Shown piece by piece: positions 1 to 11,483 of a stretch of 64,000 nucleotides of DNA. The notes under the pieces were generated by a model. That model saw only the letters and a program-made list of their open reading frames with translations. It ran no database searches and was not told the DNA's origin. Within the stretch, counting starts at the first letter, position 1, and every line of letters begins with the position of its first letter. The DNA is taken from the NCBI RefSeq assembly GCF_034702125.1, contig NC_085876.1, forward strand, positions 29,615,579-29,679,578. The letters run 5' to 3'. A program made the translations under genes and the position numbers. Source of the DNA: Engraulis encrasicolus. Its lineage: Eukaryota > Chordata > Actinopteri > Clupeiformes > Engraulidae.

Positions 1-50
1 AATGGTCCTCAGGTAGGCGTCGGCTCCTGTTGAATTCAATACACTTTATT

Positions 51-232
51 AATAAAAACATAACATTGCGCTTAGCTGATGCTTTTATTCTAAACGACTT
101 AAGTGATTTTACAGGGTATTGGCTACAGTCCTTGGACCAATGTGGGATTAACTCCTTTGCTCAATGGCACTTCAGCCATGGATGGAGGTGTAGGGAGAGG
201 TAAGGGTGGGATTCCAAGCTTGGAAGAGTTAG
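51..232 (-). repeat. tRNA-derived SINE, family A (TAATG-tailed), truncated
   Basis: Read on the minus strand this is the body and 3' end of a short repeat. It ends in the typical fish tract for 'aagcatcagctaag' and runs back through 'ccatccatggctgaagtg'. Other copies lie at 4070-4176, 10313-10515, 25612-25722 and 57640-57832. Fuller copies carry a tRNA-like head (box B GGTTCGAATCC) and a TAATG-repeat tail. Confidence 0.6.
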
Positions 233-647
233 AGCTGGACCTAATGTTGTGTAGATATCCCATGTTACAATGTGGACACCTGCGGTTTATACAGAGGTGC
301 GGCTTATGCACAACTATTTATTCTTGTCAAGTTTGATGGGTGCACCTTACATTCAGTTGTGTCTTATAGTCCAGAAGTTACAGTAAGCCACAGTCCATGA
401 AAAACTCACACCCTGCGATTACCGTACAGTGTCTATATGCAGCTGAGCCTTATGTTGAAAACGTTCAGAAATGCAAAAATGCATAAAAAATAATAATAAT
501 TCAGCCCCCCATGTGCCCCCCCAAGCTTGCATGCCCATGGAGACACCAATTTGAGTCATATCCTAACACCACCCCATCTCTCTCTGTCTCTCACTGATTT
601 CCTGTCTCCATCTTCGACTGTCCTAAATGAAGGCTAAAATTCCCAAG

Positions 648-652
<5 letters not shown>

Positions 653-713
<61 letters not shown>
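653..713. repeat. (TA)n microsatellite
   Basis: About 30 TA units, lying in dus3l intron 3 some 45 bp beyond the exon 3 donor. Confidence 0.95.
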
Positions 714-716
<3 letters not shown>

Positions 717-757
717 AAATAAGTATAAAATAAATGAAATTGTAATAAGAAACAAAC

Positions 758-2527
758 CTTTGAACGGCACCTTCTTCTTGCGCAGTTGCCACTGGAGGTC
801 TTTGCTCAGGTTGTTCCTGACCGGTGTCTTGTCTTTGAAGGTGCTGAAGACCTCCTCGTTAATGAGATTCTTGTAGTCGGGTGCCGGTCCGGTGTGGGCC
901 TTGGCGAAGCGGCAGGTGACACCGTAGTGGCATTTCCCGAAGGTGTCGTAGAGGTAGCACTTCTCTCCCAGGTCAGACGGCTTGGCAGCCATGTACTCGC
1001 CCACGTCGTGGAAGAACTTGCATTTATCGCCATAGAAACATTTAGCCTCCCGCTCCTGTGGACACAAGTGAACATTATCAGTGTATAATTGTATAGTCTA
1101 GGTGACATACATTATATTAGAATAGCTAGCCTGACCAGGGACTGAGGTTGCAAATTAACTATCAAGTCAGGTAATTCAACAAAAGCCTATTCAGTAGCTA
1201 AGCAAACTAGGTTATGTTCACCTGGCCATAGTGGTAAATCAGCTAATAGAAGAGCCCAGATTTTCTTATCCAAGATGGCACCTGCAGGCTATCTATTAGC
1301 AGATTTACCACTTTCTCTTAAGTCTGTTTTTGGAATACTTAACACATATGCATGTCGTGACTTCTCAACACTGGCATTCACTACATTATGTGCTCCCACT
1401 TGTTTCAAAAGGGCCATTTTAAAGACAGATTCATTTAATCCATGGATGAGGTTACGTTTGAAATGTTTACCTGTATAATTGAGGGACACAGCCTGCGATC
1501 ATCATACTTATTTGGCTTCATGTGAGGCCGGCCCTTATTCTGACCCCGAAACTTCTTCTTGTCGTATTTCTCATCTTCCTCTTCCTTCTTCTTCTTGTCC
1601 TCTGCTTCTGCGCCGTTCTCCAATTTTATCCGCTTCTCTTCTGGTTCTGCACTTTCTTTCTCTGCTGCTGCGTCTTCGGGTTCACTTCCATTCGTGCCTT
1701 TAGTGCCCTTCCAACCTGAATCCACAAACTCGTGAAATTTATCTTTGTTGGTGAGGTATCTGCAAAACACACACGCACACAATGAAGGTAAGCAAGCATA
1801 ATAACAACAGAGAGCTTCCGACAGGTCCAGACAGGGGGAGTCAGAGAGGTTAGGTGGGGGAAGTGTGAGCAACTCCCCATGGGCCACAATAGCAGTAATA
1901 GTTTTGGTTATGGTGCGCACATCCAAAAACACTTGATGCAGGTGCCAGACAAAAAAGTCAGACAGTTGAAAAAAATAGGTCTGCACACTGCCGATAAGCT
2001 CCAAAAAAAAAAAAAAAAACTTAAAAAGCAACGCTTCGATCACCCTGGATCTTCATTTTGGAGCTTATCGGCAATGTGCAGTGCAGACTCTACCTTTTTC
2101 AACCCACAATAGCAGTAACTCATGGAGGAAATAACACACAACACAAAGGAACCCCATAGGCATTCATGGGGACCAGAGTGTGACAAGTGACAAGATCTTG
2201 CATGGGTGTCACTCTGCTATACAAACAATCAACTTATTTTTTGGCCATGCGTACTTACAACAACCCTGTTGGCCTATGACCCGTAGCCTACGTCAGGAAA
2301 TGTTGACTGCATAAACTGCAGCATCATCTTTAGCTAATGAATGAAAACGGCCCGCAATGATATTTTGAAAGTTATTTTTCTCTTTGGGACGTCACTGACG
2401 GGGACAGCAGTCATTGAACTCACTGTGATTTTATGGCTGCGCATCCCTTCTCGTAGCCATTTGATGTCTTCTGTTCAGAGTCATTTGGGGCAGTAGTGGT
2501 GTCTACAGTTGGGGTGGTCGTGTCCAT
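758..2527 (-). CDS. dus3l: dus3l, tRNA-dihydrouridine synthase 3-like (5' part, three exons)
   Basis: The family reduces uridine to dihydrouridine in the variable loop of tRNAs, using a flavin-dependent TIM-barrel that would be encoded beyond the left edge. Three exons are visible on the minus strand: 2527-2424 (start MDTTTPTVD), 1759-1471 and 1055-758. Splice sites are canonical: donors GTGAGT, GTAAAC and GTTTGT, acceptors TTTTGCAG and GTCCACAG. Phases agree across the joins, giving about 230 residues. The peptide matches the family from KSQYLTNKDKFHEF onward. An acidic/lysine-rich linker leads to the hallmark RGQNKGRPH and LCPSIIQ, then two CCCH zinc fingers: KCFYGDKCKFFHD and CYLYDTFGKCHYGVTC followed by RFAKAH. 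The reading frame is open upstream of the chosen ATG, so an earlier start cannot be excluded, but the MDTTT start gives a family-like N-terminus. Family assignment is firm; only the exact start is uncertain. Confidence 0.93.
1978..2098. repeat. Foldback element with poly(A) loop
   Basis: An imperfect inverted repeat in dus3l intron 1. The left arm runs from GTCTGCAC through GCCGATAAGCTCC to an A-tract of about 17. The right arm reads TTTTGGAGCTTATCGGC and then TGCAGTGCAGAC. The arms are about 28-32 bp. The family is not recognised. Confidence 0.6.
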
Positions 2528-3141
2528 ACCTCCTCTTAAACCAAGCTTGCACTGATTGAGATGAAACAAAAAAACCTCACAAATTACATAGCCTACAATG
2601 CAACGTGTAAGCTCAACAGTGTATTCATGCACTGATGTTTCTGCGTGATGTTTCTCGATCACCTCTTGAAATTTACGAATATTCACTGGACAACATTAGA
2701 CGTTACGCTAGACAGAAAGCTATTTACATGACGAACTGTACTATTATAGCCAACTACGATTAGGTTATGGCAAATCAGCATAAGGTTGCAGAGAGATGCT
2801 GGTTCAGCTTCCCAGAGGCTAGCGGCTTGCTTCCTAGCACTGCTGTTGAGCTGCATGCAGCAGTTGTGTACTTATGCAGTGTGCACGCAATACTACTGTA
2901 ACTAATATCACACATTGTACATGCCACGATCGACAGGCTGAGAAACACAACAACTTCCTTACCACTAAAAAGTCGAGTGACAAACTGTTTTCAACTCTCA
3001 AATCCTAAGTGAAGCCCCAACTTCAAGTCGAACTCAACTCGGCATGCTGCATGCAACCATCACAGTCCATCAAATATAATTGTCCGTGTAACTTGTACGG
3101 CTATCAGACTTGGGTTCCTATTCTCTTTCCATCCCTGCGCC
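2528..3141. other. Upstream flank of dus3l, no gene seen
   Basis: This is the promoter-proximal region of dus3l. I see no convincing coding sequence, TATA box or CpG-rich block, and no repeat boundary until the inverted-repeat element that begins near 3142. Confidence 0.4.
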
Positions 3142-3783
3142 ACTCGACCCTCCTAGTGGGGTCGTAGGCCTATGCAATTTTTCTCAGTCATTTCAAATTG
3201 TTGTTAAAGTTTGGTTTTCACTTCCAAGTTGAAGTTTAGGGTCTACAGAACAATTTGGGTTCGAGTGTCAAACACACAGATAACCAAATGGCCTGCGGGG
3301 GGCGCTCTAAAATATATAAACTGCTATAACTTTTTATTAGTTTAACCAAATTTAACATATGAGGTATGCATGGATTCAGCATTAAGAGGAGGAGCTGGTG
3401 AGCTAAGTATTTGGTTACTGGATTAAAGACATACTATGTCATAAACACACTTTTAGCCCATGGACAGCAAAATTCAGGGTTTTTTTTAAGATAAAGGGTG
3501 GAAATGCCCTCCAAGTTGCAATGAAACATAATTTATTGTTACAAGTTATTGTAAATAAAGCCTGGGATATCAATCAACTTGATTTTTTCAGAATATCCCT
3601 GAAGCACAAAGATACCTAGGATACCTATACACAAATAGGGCTGCATAAAGCCTATGTGATATTTAGGACCCAATTTGCAACTTTGAGTTTATGAATTTAG
3701 GATCATGAGTATCAACTTTTTTCAATCAAGCCATATTCTATTCACACATAAAATCACAAAAAAACGTATCTGGAAGAAAAGAC

Positions 3784-3786
3784 ATC

Positions 3787-3822
<36 letters not shown>

Positions 3823-3978
3823 AAGACTTTCCGGAGAGACAATGCTATTAGTATGCTTGCGGCTTATGCACACACACACAGAGCTGTTGTATACACACAG
3901 AGAAACACGAGGGAAAGAGATAGAGGTCTGAGTGTGTGTGGGTGTGTGTGTGTCTGTCTGTCTGTCTGTGAGAGAGAG

Positions 3979-4065
<87 letters not shown>
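3784..4065. repeat. (AAT)n and (GT)n microsatellites
   Basis: About 11 AAT units at 3786-3818, then GT-rich sequence and a pure (GT)n tract of about 42 units at 3981-4065. Translated Cys-Val or Thr-His runs here are repeat artefacts. Confidence 0.95.
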
Positions 4066-4066
<1 letters not shown>

Positions 4067-5104
4067 AGATGCTTCAGGTGCCTTTCAGCAATGGATGGGT
4101 AGGGAGAGGTAAGGGTGGGATTCGAACCTGCAACCCTCTGACAGACCAACACCCTACCCAGTAGGCCACTGCCATTTACTGTATACAGTGGCTACAGCAG
4201 CATACTAGGCCATGGTTGCCCAGGTGACAGCAGAGGTCTAAAGTTCTACATGGCTGTATGCGTGTGTGTCAATGATACAGTAAGTAATGTAGACCTCCTG
4301 TGTGTGTATGAATGAAGATTCTAAAGGTGACAATTTGGCGGTCAATAGCTGAATAATATGTGCAGCCTTATTTTTACACTGTCATATCTCCAAAAGTTTT
4401 GCAAGTTGTCAGATGATATTGACACACAAATGGCACAACCCTGCTCTTCATGTCAAAGCTGAGATCACTTTTCAAGGCCAAATGGTTGAGTCAAAAAATG
4501 GACATATTCAGGCCTATGCGCTGAGCTGTTCACACATTTGTTTTTGTAAGTGAATGGGGTCACATCATAGGGATTTTAAAACTGCTCTCTCCGAAACATT
4601 TTTACGAGTTGGCTTATGATCTTCACACAGTTTGTATTCAGAGCCAAGACCTCTCTGACAATGCCTTTACCTAGTTGATACCTTAAAAACCCTAGGACAG
4701 GTCGCCTCTCACTGTAACTGACACAATTTGTGACATCATCATCTTGACTATTCTACCATTAATTTCAATGAGGGGGAAAACAGAGAGATAACTGAGGAAA
4801 AACAAGTCTGGTGAACGAATGAAAGGGGGTAGGCCAGCAAAAAATACACCACCCTGAGCCCTTTTCGAGCCATTCAATTTGGGACTCGAACCGTGTCTCT
4901 ATCTCGAACGCTGCAACGATTCAAAGCCGGCGTACTAATGAATGGGGATTCCCATAGGCCGAGGTGAATGGAAAAATGTAGAATATAATAAACTGTTGAT
5001 GAACAATTGGTATGCTTTCCCGCAAGCATACTAAATAAACTGTTGGAGAACAATTAGTATGCTTGCTGGCAGCAAGCAGAGGCCTTTGGCAAGCATACTA
5101 AATA
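3846..5104. mobile_element. Nested segment bounded by inverted TTAGTATGCTTGC
   Basis: The motif TTAGTATGCTTGC occurs near 3848 and, inverted, at the right end near 5090-5102. Two further copies in opposite orientations lie at 5020-5060. This looks like the terminal/subterminal structure of a small non-autonomous transposon. A family A SINE fragment (4070-4176) and the (GT)n tract lie inside it. Confidence 0.45.
4070..4176 (-). repeat. SINE family A fragment with tRNA-like head
   Basis: On the minus strand the head reads TGGCCTACTGGGTAGGGTG (box A-like) and then GCAGGTTCGAATCCCACCC (box B). The rest of the element is truncated after about 100 bp, where it meets the (GT)n tract. Confidence 0.6.
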
Positions 5105-5126
5105 ATACTATAGGACTATTTCATAC

Positions 5127-5438
5127 ATGGTAGACACAATCATCTGCTGTTATGAGAACATCTCTGTCATAACTGTCCATTTGTTACCAGCTGACAGGAA
5201 TGAAAACCGTTCTTATCATCTGCATTTGCCAGAAAGGCCTGCCAATCTGGTAACAAATGAACAGTTCCCAGATTTGGACTACACTACCAAAGATGCAGTT
5301 GCCAAAGATGTATTCCAACTAGAGGTGAAGTGCAGCTGTACTAGTACTTGTACAAATAGACCTGCCAGATCTCGGTGCAAGTTCATAAAGGCAGAGTTAA
5401 AGTGCACACGTCTGTGCAAGTGTACATGCAATTTCTAA
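5127..5438 (+). CDS. Cys-rich ORF inside the inverted-repeat element, CXC-like tail
   Basis: An open frame of 103 codons between the two long inverted repeats. The C-terminal third contains eight clustered cysteines at residues 69, 71, 75, 84, 93, 97, 99 and 101, arranged CSC-x3-C-x8-C-x8-C-x3-CKCTC. This resembles the C-terminal half of CXC/CRC-type zinc-binding tails found in some chromatin proteins and transposon proteins. No transposase catalytic core is visible in it. I interpret it as the surviving 3' part of a transposon-encoded protein. That is inference; it could also be a chance ORF. Confidence 0.35.
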   Translation: MVDTIICCYENISVITVHLLPADRNENRSYHLHLPERPANLVTNEQFPDLDYTTKDAVAKDVFQLEVKCSCTSTCTNRPARSRCKFIKAELKCTRLCKCTCNF

Positions 5439-5570
5439 GACTGACCACTGACTGTTTTTGCATCTGTTCTCTGTCATAGTTATTGTAGAGTGGAGTATTG
5501 GAATAAATGTTAGCCCTATGGTCTTCTGTTTTCTTTTTGAATGCAGGAAAAAATGATGCTCCCCATAGTA

Positions 5571-5609
5571 TTTATTATTATTATTATCATTATTATTATT
5601 ATTATTATT
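5571..5609. repeat. (TTA)n microsatellite
   Basis: Trinucleotide TTA/ATT run with one interruption. Confidence 0.85.
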
Positions 5610-6243
5610 GATTTACTTTCTTCCAGATATAAAGTTTTTAAGTTGTGAATAAAATTATGGCTTGATTGGAACAAAAAGCTGGTACTCATGTTCCTAAATT
5701 CATACACTCAAAGGTGCAAGTTGGGTGCTAAATATCACATAACTTAGGCTATATGGAGCCATATTTGTGTATAGGTATCCTATTATTATCTATGCTTCAG
5801 GGATATTCTGAACAAATCAAGTTAAGTGATAACCCAGGCTTTGTTTACAATAACTTGTAACAATAAATTATTTTTCATTGCAACTTTGAGGGCATTTCCA
5901 CCCTTTATCTTAAAAAAAGCCCGGATTTAGCTGTCCATTGGCTAAAAGTGTGTCTTTTACATAGCGTGTCTTTAATGTGGTAACATTACTTAGCTCACCG
6001 GTTTCTCCTCTTCATGCTGAATCCATACATAGCTCATATGTTAAATTTGGTTTAACCAATCAAAAGTTATAGCAGTTTATATATTTTAGAGCGCCCCCCG
6101 CAGGCCATTTTGTTATCTGTGTGTTTGACACTCGAACTCAAATTGTTCTATAGACCCAAAACTTCAACTTGGAAATGAAAACCAAACTTTAACACCAATT
6201 TGAAATGACTGAGCCTATGACGACCCCACTATCTATGCCTGCG

Positions 6244-7282
6244 CTACAGGAGCTACTTTTTCTGCAAAAGAGGGAATGCCTTTTCAGTGCATTCCAAATA
6301 CAACAGAGGTCATTAAAATGCACATATTTGCTTAAAATGTTAAGTTTGTAGAGGGCTTCATTACAAGCACAAGAAATTCCAATAATATTAGGCTAATGGG
6401 TAGGCAATTAGTTTTGGACGCGGGGCTATGTGGCCATGATTTCAACTGGTTAAGTTTTTCAGTTTTTTTTCTTCTTCTATTACATTAGAAATTAAAAAAG
6501 TGTTATTTAGGATAAATACAATTGATTTCATTTAATTTGATTTCAATTTAAAACATTCACTTTCTTCAATGTAGGCCTACTGATAAGCCAACTACTACAT
6601 CTCCTGCCGTCTCTCTCATGATGGTGACCTGCCTTAGCAACCTGCCATAGGCCTACATACCTAATGCAGTTGCCAGTTGTTTATTGTTATACCCTTTTTC
6701 ATTACCTGAAAACTGCTAGCTATAAATTCAAAAATTTGTTATCAAAAGCCATGGAACCAAAAGTACACTGCACTGCACTGCTATTTGCTGCATCTGGCGG
6801 GCCGAGTATAATTGATGACGGGCCAGATTTGGCCCCTGGACCGCTAATTGCTCAGCCTTGCTGTACTGGCACTTCTTGATAGAAAGGGAGAGACTTTTGT
6901 AATGACACAAAATGAGGATTGGATACTTTTAGTCACAAGTCAATAATGGTCTATATACTTATATCTGTCCATCCCATGGATAACGTGGGACTGACATATG
7001 TTTCATGATATATGTTTCAGTCGCACCTTTCTCTCACTCACACAAGCACACAGGACCATAGAGGCCAGTGGCTACATGAAGAATCCTCACATAAAAAAAC
7101 AAATGTTCACATGTTCTTTAATGATTTGCAGCAACTCACCATGAAAGACTGACCAGCCACCAATCACAAGAAGTATAACACAACAAAACAGAACTGAACT
7201 TGCTTCCCAAAATAGTCATTTTATTCTGCACTCATTCATTACACCATGAAATCATTCATCCAGACAAACATAAATAAAATAA
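6244..7282. other. Intergenic spacer between inverted-repeat element and mterf1
   Basis: No gene is supported. The part at 6790-6880 (GGGCCAGATTTGGCCCCTGGACCG) resembles the inner part of fish hAT-type MITEs. On the minus strand AATAAA (plus-strand tttatt at 7220-7225) lies about 60 nt beyond the mterf1 stop and is the likely polyadenylation signal. Confidence 0.5.
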
Positions 7283-10253
7283 TCATTCAAGGGCACTAAG
7301 CTTTATCAATTTGGCCTCAAACCTCTTCTTACTGGTGTCCAGCACTGTAATGCCGTTGATGCCAAAGTCATAGTGCAGCTTCCTCAGTTCATCCATTCTC
7401 CACTTCAGGTTCTCCAGGCTGAAGTCCAGAACCTTTGGCTTCTGGACAATCTGCCCGACCGAGATCCCTTCCCTCAGCAGACAGTCCACTTTCTCACTGA
7501 GGCGCTCGGGCGACAGGTAGAGCACGGAGGCATAGTTTACAATGATGGTGATCGAGTCTTTCTTGCTGCCGCCCACGGACGTCAGCTTCTCCTGCAGCAT
7601 CCGGAAGTTTCTCCTGAGGATGTCGTGTGACATGTCCAGGATGTCCGCGCCGCTGCCCTGCAGGAACGCCAGCAGCAGGGAGTCGCGCAGCCCCAGCGCC
7701 TCCCGGAAAAACTTCACGTTGGCTTCCACACGCTTGGTACTGCGGATCAGGATGTATAGGTTCTTCGAGATCACCGCCTTGATAAGAAATGAATAATACA
7801 TTAATAACGAATAATAAATGATAACAATTAATAACTAAGTATATAATAAATGAATACATATACCGGTAATAACTTTACATTAAAATTAAGTATAATAAAT
7901 AAATAGAATATATAGTGATTATATTAATTAACAAATAATTAGTTAATAACTATAATAAATTAATAATTTAATTTGTAGTGACTTTCATGATACCCAAGGG
8001 CACTCTGCAGCACATAATGTTAAAATACTAGCATGTTAAAACAGTAAGATAGGTAGTAAAACAGTAGAAAGCCATTCTCAGCCATTCTCTCAGACTGGTG
8101 ATGCTACTTCTAGTTACAAGCTAGCAATTATCATGCAATCTTATGGGTCCATCTGAACCCATAAGATTCAATAACTATATGCTAGCATGGAGGTAAAATT
8201 TGCAATGACAGACTCAGAGACCAGCTGGAAGTACAGGAAAAATTTATCATTTAACTCAAGGGGAGGTGTAAAAAGAGCTTCTTTCCAGAAATGGCACCGC
8301 ATCGATTTAATACATGTTGAAAGGCATAGCAGCATAACACCGAAATAATAACATCAAAGCAAAATAAACCAAAATAATGCAATGACCTTGGCGAATTTAC
8401 TGGGCTGGGTGCCCCCCAGAGTGTGGCAGATGTCCTGCAGCAGCTCGACCATCTGACGATTGAGCTCCACGCTGTTGGAGAAGGTTCTGGGCGCCGTGGT
8501 GAGCAAGCGATGGAGATCCCTGGAGATAGAGCCAAATTATAGGCCGTGTTGGACAAGTTACTCAAAACTATAATGCATTTCTGATTACATGTTACTGTCT
8601 TCTTTAAAGTAACCCCTTACATTACAATGTTACTATATTTAAAATGTAAGGCATTACACTACATTTGCATTTACTATAGTTACTCTCGCCAAAATAGCTA
8701 AATATGCATCAGACAATTTACAGTGTAAATCAAACTCATGAGTCATGACTCTTTCACCTCCCATTCAGGTTTTTCGGCAGCATGAAGACTAAAAAGTAGC
8801 AGGTTCAGGAATAGGTTCTGACCCACCACACTGAACAGGTTACAGTAAAAGGTATTGTAACTTAAGCTTAAGCTTGTGGGTGTGTTCTGACTGTCACGCC
8901 AACGAGTCTGGCTCTTTGGTGTAGCGGGTCAGAGCCCCAGTTTACTACCCCAGAAAGTCCAGGTTGGAGTCTCTGCTACAGAACCCAATTAAGGAAATGT
9001 TGCCACTGCACCTGGAGTCGAGTCCCAGTGAGCTGAGGAACACGATGTTCTTCTCCAGGTTGTCGTTGTCGCTGGAGCGGAAGAAGGACTCGGGCGAGCG
9101 GTGGAGGATGCTGACCACTTCCTGGTCGCTCTGGAAGACGCTGCGCCACAGCTGCCAGCGCTCCTCCAGGTGCTGTCTGGAGCGTGTGATTGCGCGTGGG
9201 AAACGCGAGATGATGCTGGCCACGGTCTCGCGGTCCGCGCCCTTGGCCTTCAGGAAGGTCACCAGCCCGTGCTCGTTAGTCTCCGTCCTCCTGAGCACAC
9301 CCGGCTGACGCTTGCGAGCCATCGGCACGTCCACACCCAACACCTGAGTTACATGACGTCACATTACATAACATTATATTACACTGAGCCATTGTCAAGT
9401 CCACACCAAGCTCTTGAGTTAGATTTCATGAAATTACATTATACTAAATTACATTACAATGAGCCATTGTCAAGTCTACTCCACACCCAGGACCTGAGTT
9501 ACAATACATTACATTACACTACACTTAGCCATCGTTACGTTCAGACCCAGCACCTGAGTTACATCACATCACATTATATTACACTGAGCCATTGTCAAGT
9601 CCACACCAAGCACCTGAGTAAAAATACATAAACTTACATTATACTAAATTACATTGCACTGAGCCATCGTCAAGTCCACTCCACACCAACACCTGAGTTA
9701 CAATTCATTACATTAACCCAGGACCTGAGTTACATTAAATTACACTACACTATGCTTAGCTGACTCCTCTCCTTAAGCACCTAGGTAAGGTAAGGTAAGG
9801 TGACTTTATTTATGTCTGAAGGTAGATTTGGTTGCAGGTTCTACATCACGTCAGTCATGTATTGACTATTCGCTTGTTGTGCGTCTTCTTTGTAAGTCGC
9901 TTCAGATAAAATCATCAGTTTAAAAATGTAATGTAATGTAATGCAGGTAAAAGTAAAGTAAAAAGAGGACGGACAGCTAAACAACAACTAACAAGCAGAT
10001 GCACACTCCAGACAGGATTAGACACACAGATAGACAGACAGACTAGATAGATAACCTTCAGGTTGTCCAGCAGGAGCTTGTTCTCCGTATTTTTCTCGGC
10101 CTCCGGTGGCGTCTCTGCTGCAGGGGGCGTTTCGACAGCCTTGCAGACCAATGTCCTGGCCAGCTGAAGAGACGCCAGGAGACACTGCTGAGGCTGAGGG
10201 ACGGCTCTGTGGAGCATCAGGGCAGCCCTGACGCGTGACATGGCCACTGCCAT
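7283..10253 (-). CDS. mterf1: mterf1, mitochondrial transcription termination factor 1
   Basis: mTERF1 binds the mitochondrial tRNA-Leu(UUR) terminator in the matrix and promotes termination downstream of the rRNA genes. Four coding exons are seen on the minus strand: 10253-10056, 9343-9012, 8519-8387 and 7777-7283. All introns are GT-AG and phases agree, giving 385 residues against about 399 in human. The N-terminus (MAVAMSRVRAALMLHR) is Arg-rich with no acids, as expected of a mitochondrial presequence. Exon 2 holds VDVPMARKRQPGV and ISRFPRAITR...SPESFFRS. Exon 3 holds LLTTAPRTFSNSVELNRQM. Exon 4 holds ILIRSTKRVEANVKF and ends KKRFEAKLIKLSALE. Each has a close human MTERF1 counterpart, so this is MTERF1 rather than MTERF2-4. 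ATG 10253 is the first in-frame start; a TGA lies three codons upstream. No frame break is seen. Confidence 0.95.
9344..9760. repeat. Minisatellite derived from the mterf1 exon 2 acceptor
   Basis: In mterf1 intron 1, roughly 60-75-bp units repeat the first ~25 nt of exon 2 plus its 3' splice site. On the plus strand each unit reads GAGCCATNG..., then CCACACC, then CACCTGAGTTACA. Copies start near 9389, 9461, 9526, 9586 and 9660, with a partial one near 9716. Between them lie ATTACATTA-rich spacers. Confidence 0.75.
9893..9945 (+). repeat. SINE family A 3' tail
   Basis: TAAGTCGCTTCAGATAAAATCATC followed by TAATG repeats, the 3' end of the family A SINE, in mterf1 intron 1. Confidence 0.55.
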
Positions 10254-10312
10254 CGTCACTCAATGGTGAGCCTGCAGGCGTTGACACAGAGAAAGATAAA
10301 AGTAAGCGCTGG

Positions 10313-10515
10313 TCTCATACATTACATTACATTACACTTAGCTGATGCTTTTATCCAAAGCAACTTAGTTATTGACAGGGTAGGCCTATTGGTTGCAGTT
10401 CCTGGAACAATGTTGGATATTAGGTGCCTTGCTCAAGGGTACTACATTGTTGTCACGTGGGATTCGAACCTACCACCCCCAGACTGAAAGACCAACTCCC
10501 CAACCACTCTGTCTG
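10313..10515 (-). repeat. SINE family A, near full length
   Basis: On the minus strand there is a tRNA-like head near 10515, a box B-like GGTTCGAATCCCACG, a central TTGAGCAAGGCACC block and an AAGCATCAGCTAAGTG 3' end, followed by TAATG repeats. It lies in the intron between the predicted 5'UTR exon and coding exon 1 of mterf1. Confidence 0.7.
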
Positions 10516-10946
10516 TCTGTGTCTTGTGGTGGATGTAATGGGTGGCAGTGCATCTTGACTCTTCTACCAGATCAATCCAATCCAGTAACCAAGACTATCT
10601 GGCTGTAGTAGATACGATTATATTAAAATGTAAATGTTTTACGCACGTGTAGCCTACACACTGACAGTGTGACGAAATGACTAGCAGACATTACCCTACC
10701 TGTCCCATTTCAAGCAAATTGGGCAATTGTTGGACACATTCATCCTCCGAATGACGGGTGTATTACAAAACATCCCCAGTCACTTTTCTACAAGTTAACA
10801 AGAGTTAAATTCGCAAGCCATTGCGTAGTGCGTAGGTAGCCTACTGACAGAGATATTGTGCTGTCAGCATCGCCATAGTGCATAATTTAAGTCCCTGAAA
10901 TGTTTCATTGAAGACACTTTTCTTAGATTATGTACATTTCACTCAC

Positions 10947-10975
10947 CACTTGTATCGCTGGAGCGTAGAAGCCAT
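10947..10975 (-). other. Predicted uORF in mterf1 5'UTR exon (first part)
   Basis: An upstream exon is predicted to end at 10947 with donor GTGAGT. It would splice to an acceptor (CGCCTGCAG) just before 10271, in the exon carrying the mterf1 start. The join would create a 14-codon uORF, MASTLQRYKW-LTIE, running from ATG 10975 to the TGA at 10258-10256. That stop lies two nucleotides before the mterf1 ATG. The exon's 5' end is not determined. Confidence 0.5.
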
Positions 10976-11227
10976 TGATAGAAGAAAATTAATGTAATTG
11001 TTTAGTTTCTCTTCCGACAAACACTGAAAAGGTTTTCTCAGGACAAGGGCTTGTACGAAAAACACAAGTATTCGCACCAATGGTTCATTTTGATGAGGAC
11101 CTCTAGTGTTTGGGAGTAGGACAAGCATCAAGCAATATTGCAAATGGACGATAGATGGCAGCATGACATGAAGTATCTGAGCGGCTCTGTGAAGTATCAG
11201 AGCCGTAGGCTGTATCGAAATCTTAGA

Positions 11228-11241
11228 TGTGATTAAAAAAA
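11228..11241. repeat. Short A-tract upstream of mterf1
   Basis: A run of 12-13 A in the upstream flank of mterf1; nothing else is recognised between 10976 and 11420. Confidence 0.6.
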
Positions 11242-11425
11242 AAAAAAATGTTAAAGGCTCTGAGACTGAGGTATCGTGAGCAGAGTGTCGTGAGTGTTCC
11301 ATGACACAATGTAGGCCTACATTGTATATCACGCAGAAATGTAACCTCGATTGTAGTAACTTTGGCATTGGCAATATGCGTATTTAGATAAATAAATGAA
11401 TAGGCTAGTATTGTAGCCTATGCCT

Positions 11426-11427
<2 letters not shown>

Positions 11428-11483
<56 letters not shown>

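Larger units (their letters stand above)
3142..6243. mobile_element. DNA element with long (about 560 bp) terminal inverted repeats
   Basis: Positions about 3142-3700 reappear in inverse orientation at about 5697-6243. Shared landmarks include TAGTGGGGTCGT, CTCAGTCATTTCAAATTG, a GCGGGGGGCGCTCTAAAATAT block, AAGATAAAGGGTGGAAATGCCCT and CAGAATATCCCTGAAGCA. The arms carry scattered differences. Between them lie microsatellites, a nested shorter element (about 3846-5104) and a Cys-rich ORF. No clear target-site duplication is visible, so two opposed copies of one repeat is an alternative. The superfamily is not determined. Confidence 0.65.

Noticed and set aside
2388..2424. GACGTCACTGACGG as a dus3l promoter CRE
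   Set aside because: It lies just inside intron 1, downstream of the start codon on the minus strand; not convincing as a promoter element.
3853..4164. ORFs of Cys-Val or Thr-His repeats (also near 12803, 34823, 40349, 46066, 52019, 56111)
   Set aside because: They are translations of (GT)n/(CA)n microsatellites, not proteins.
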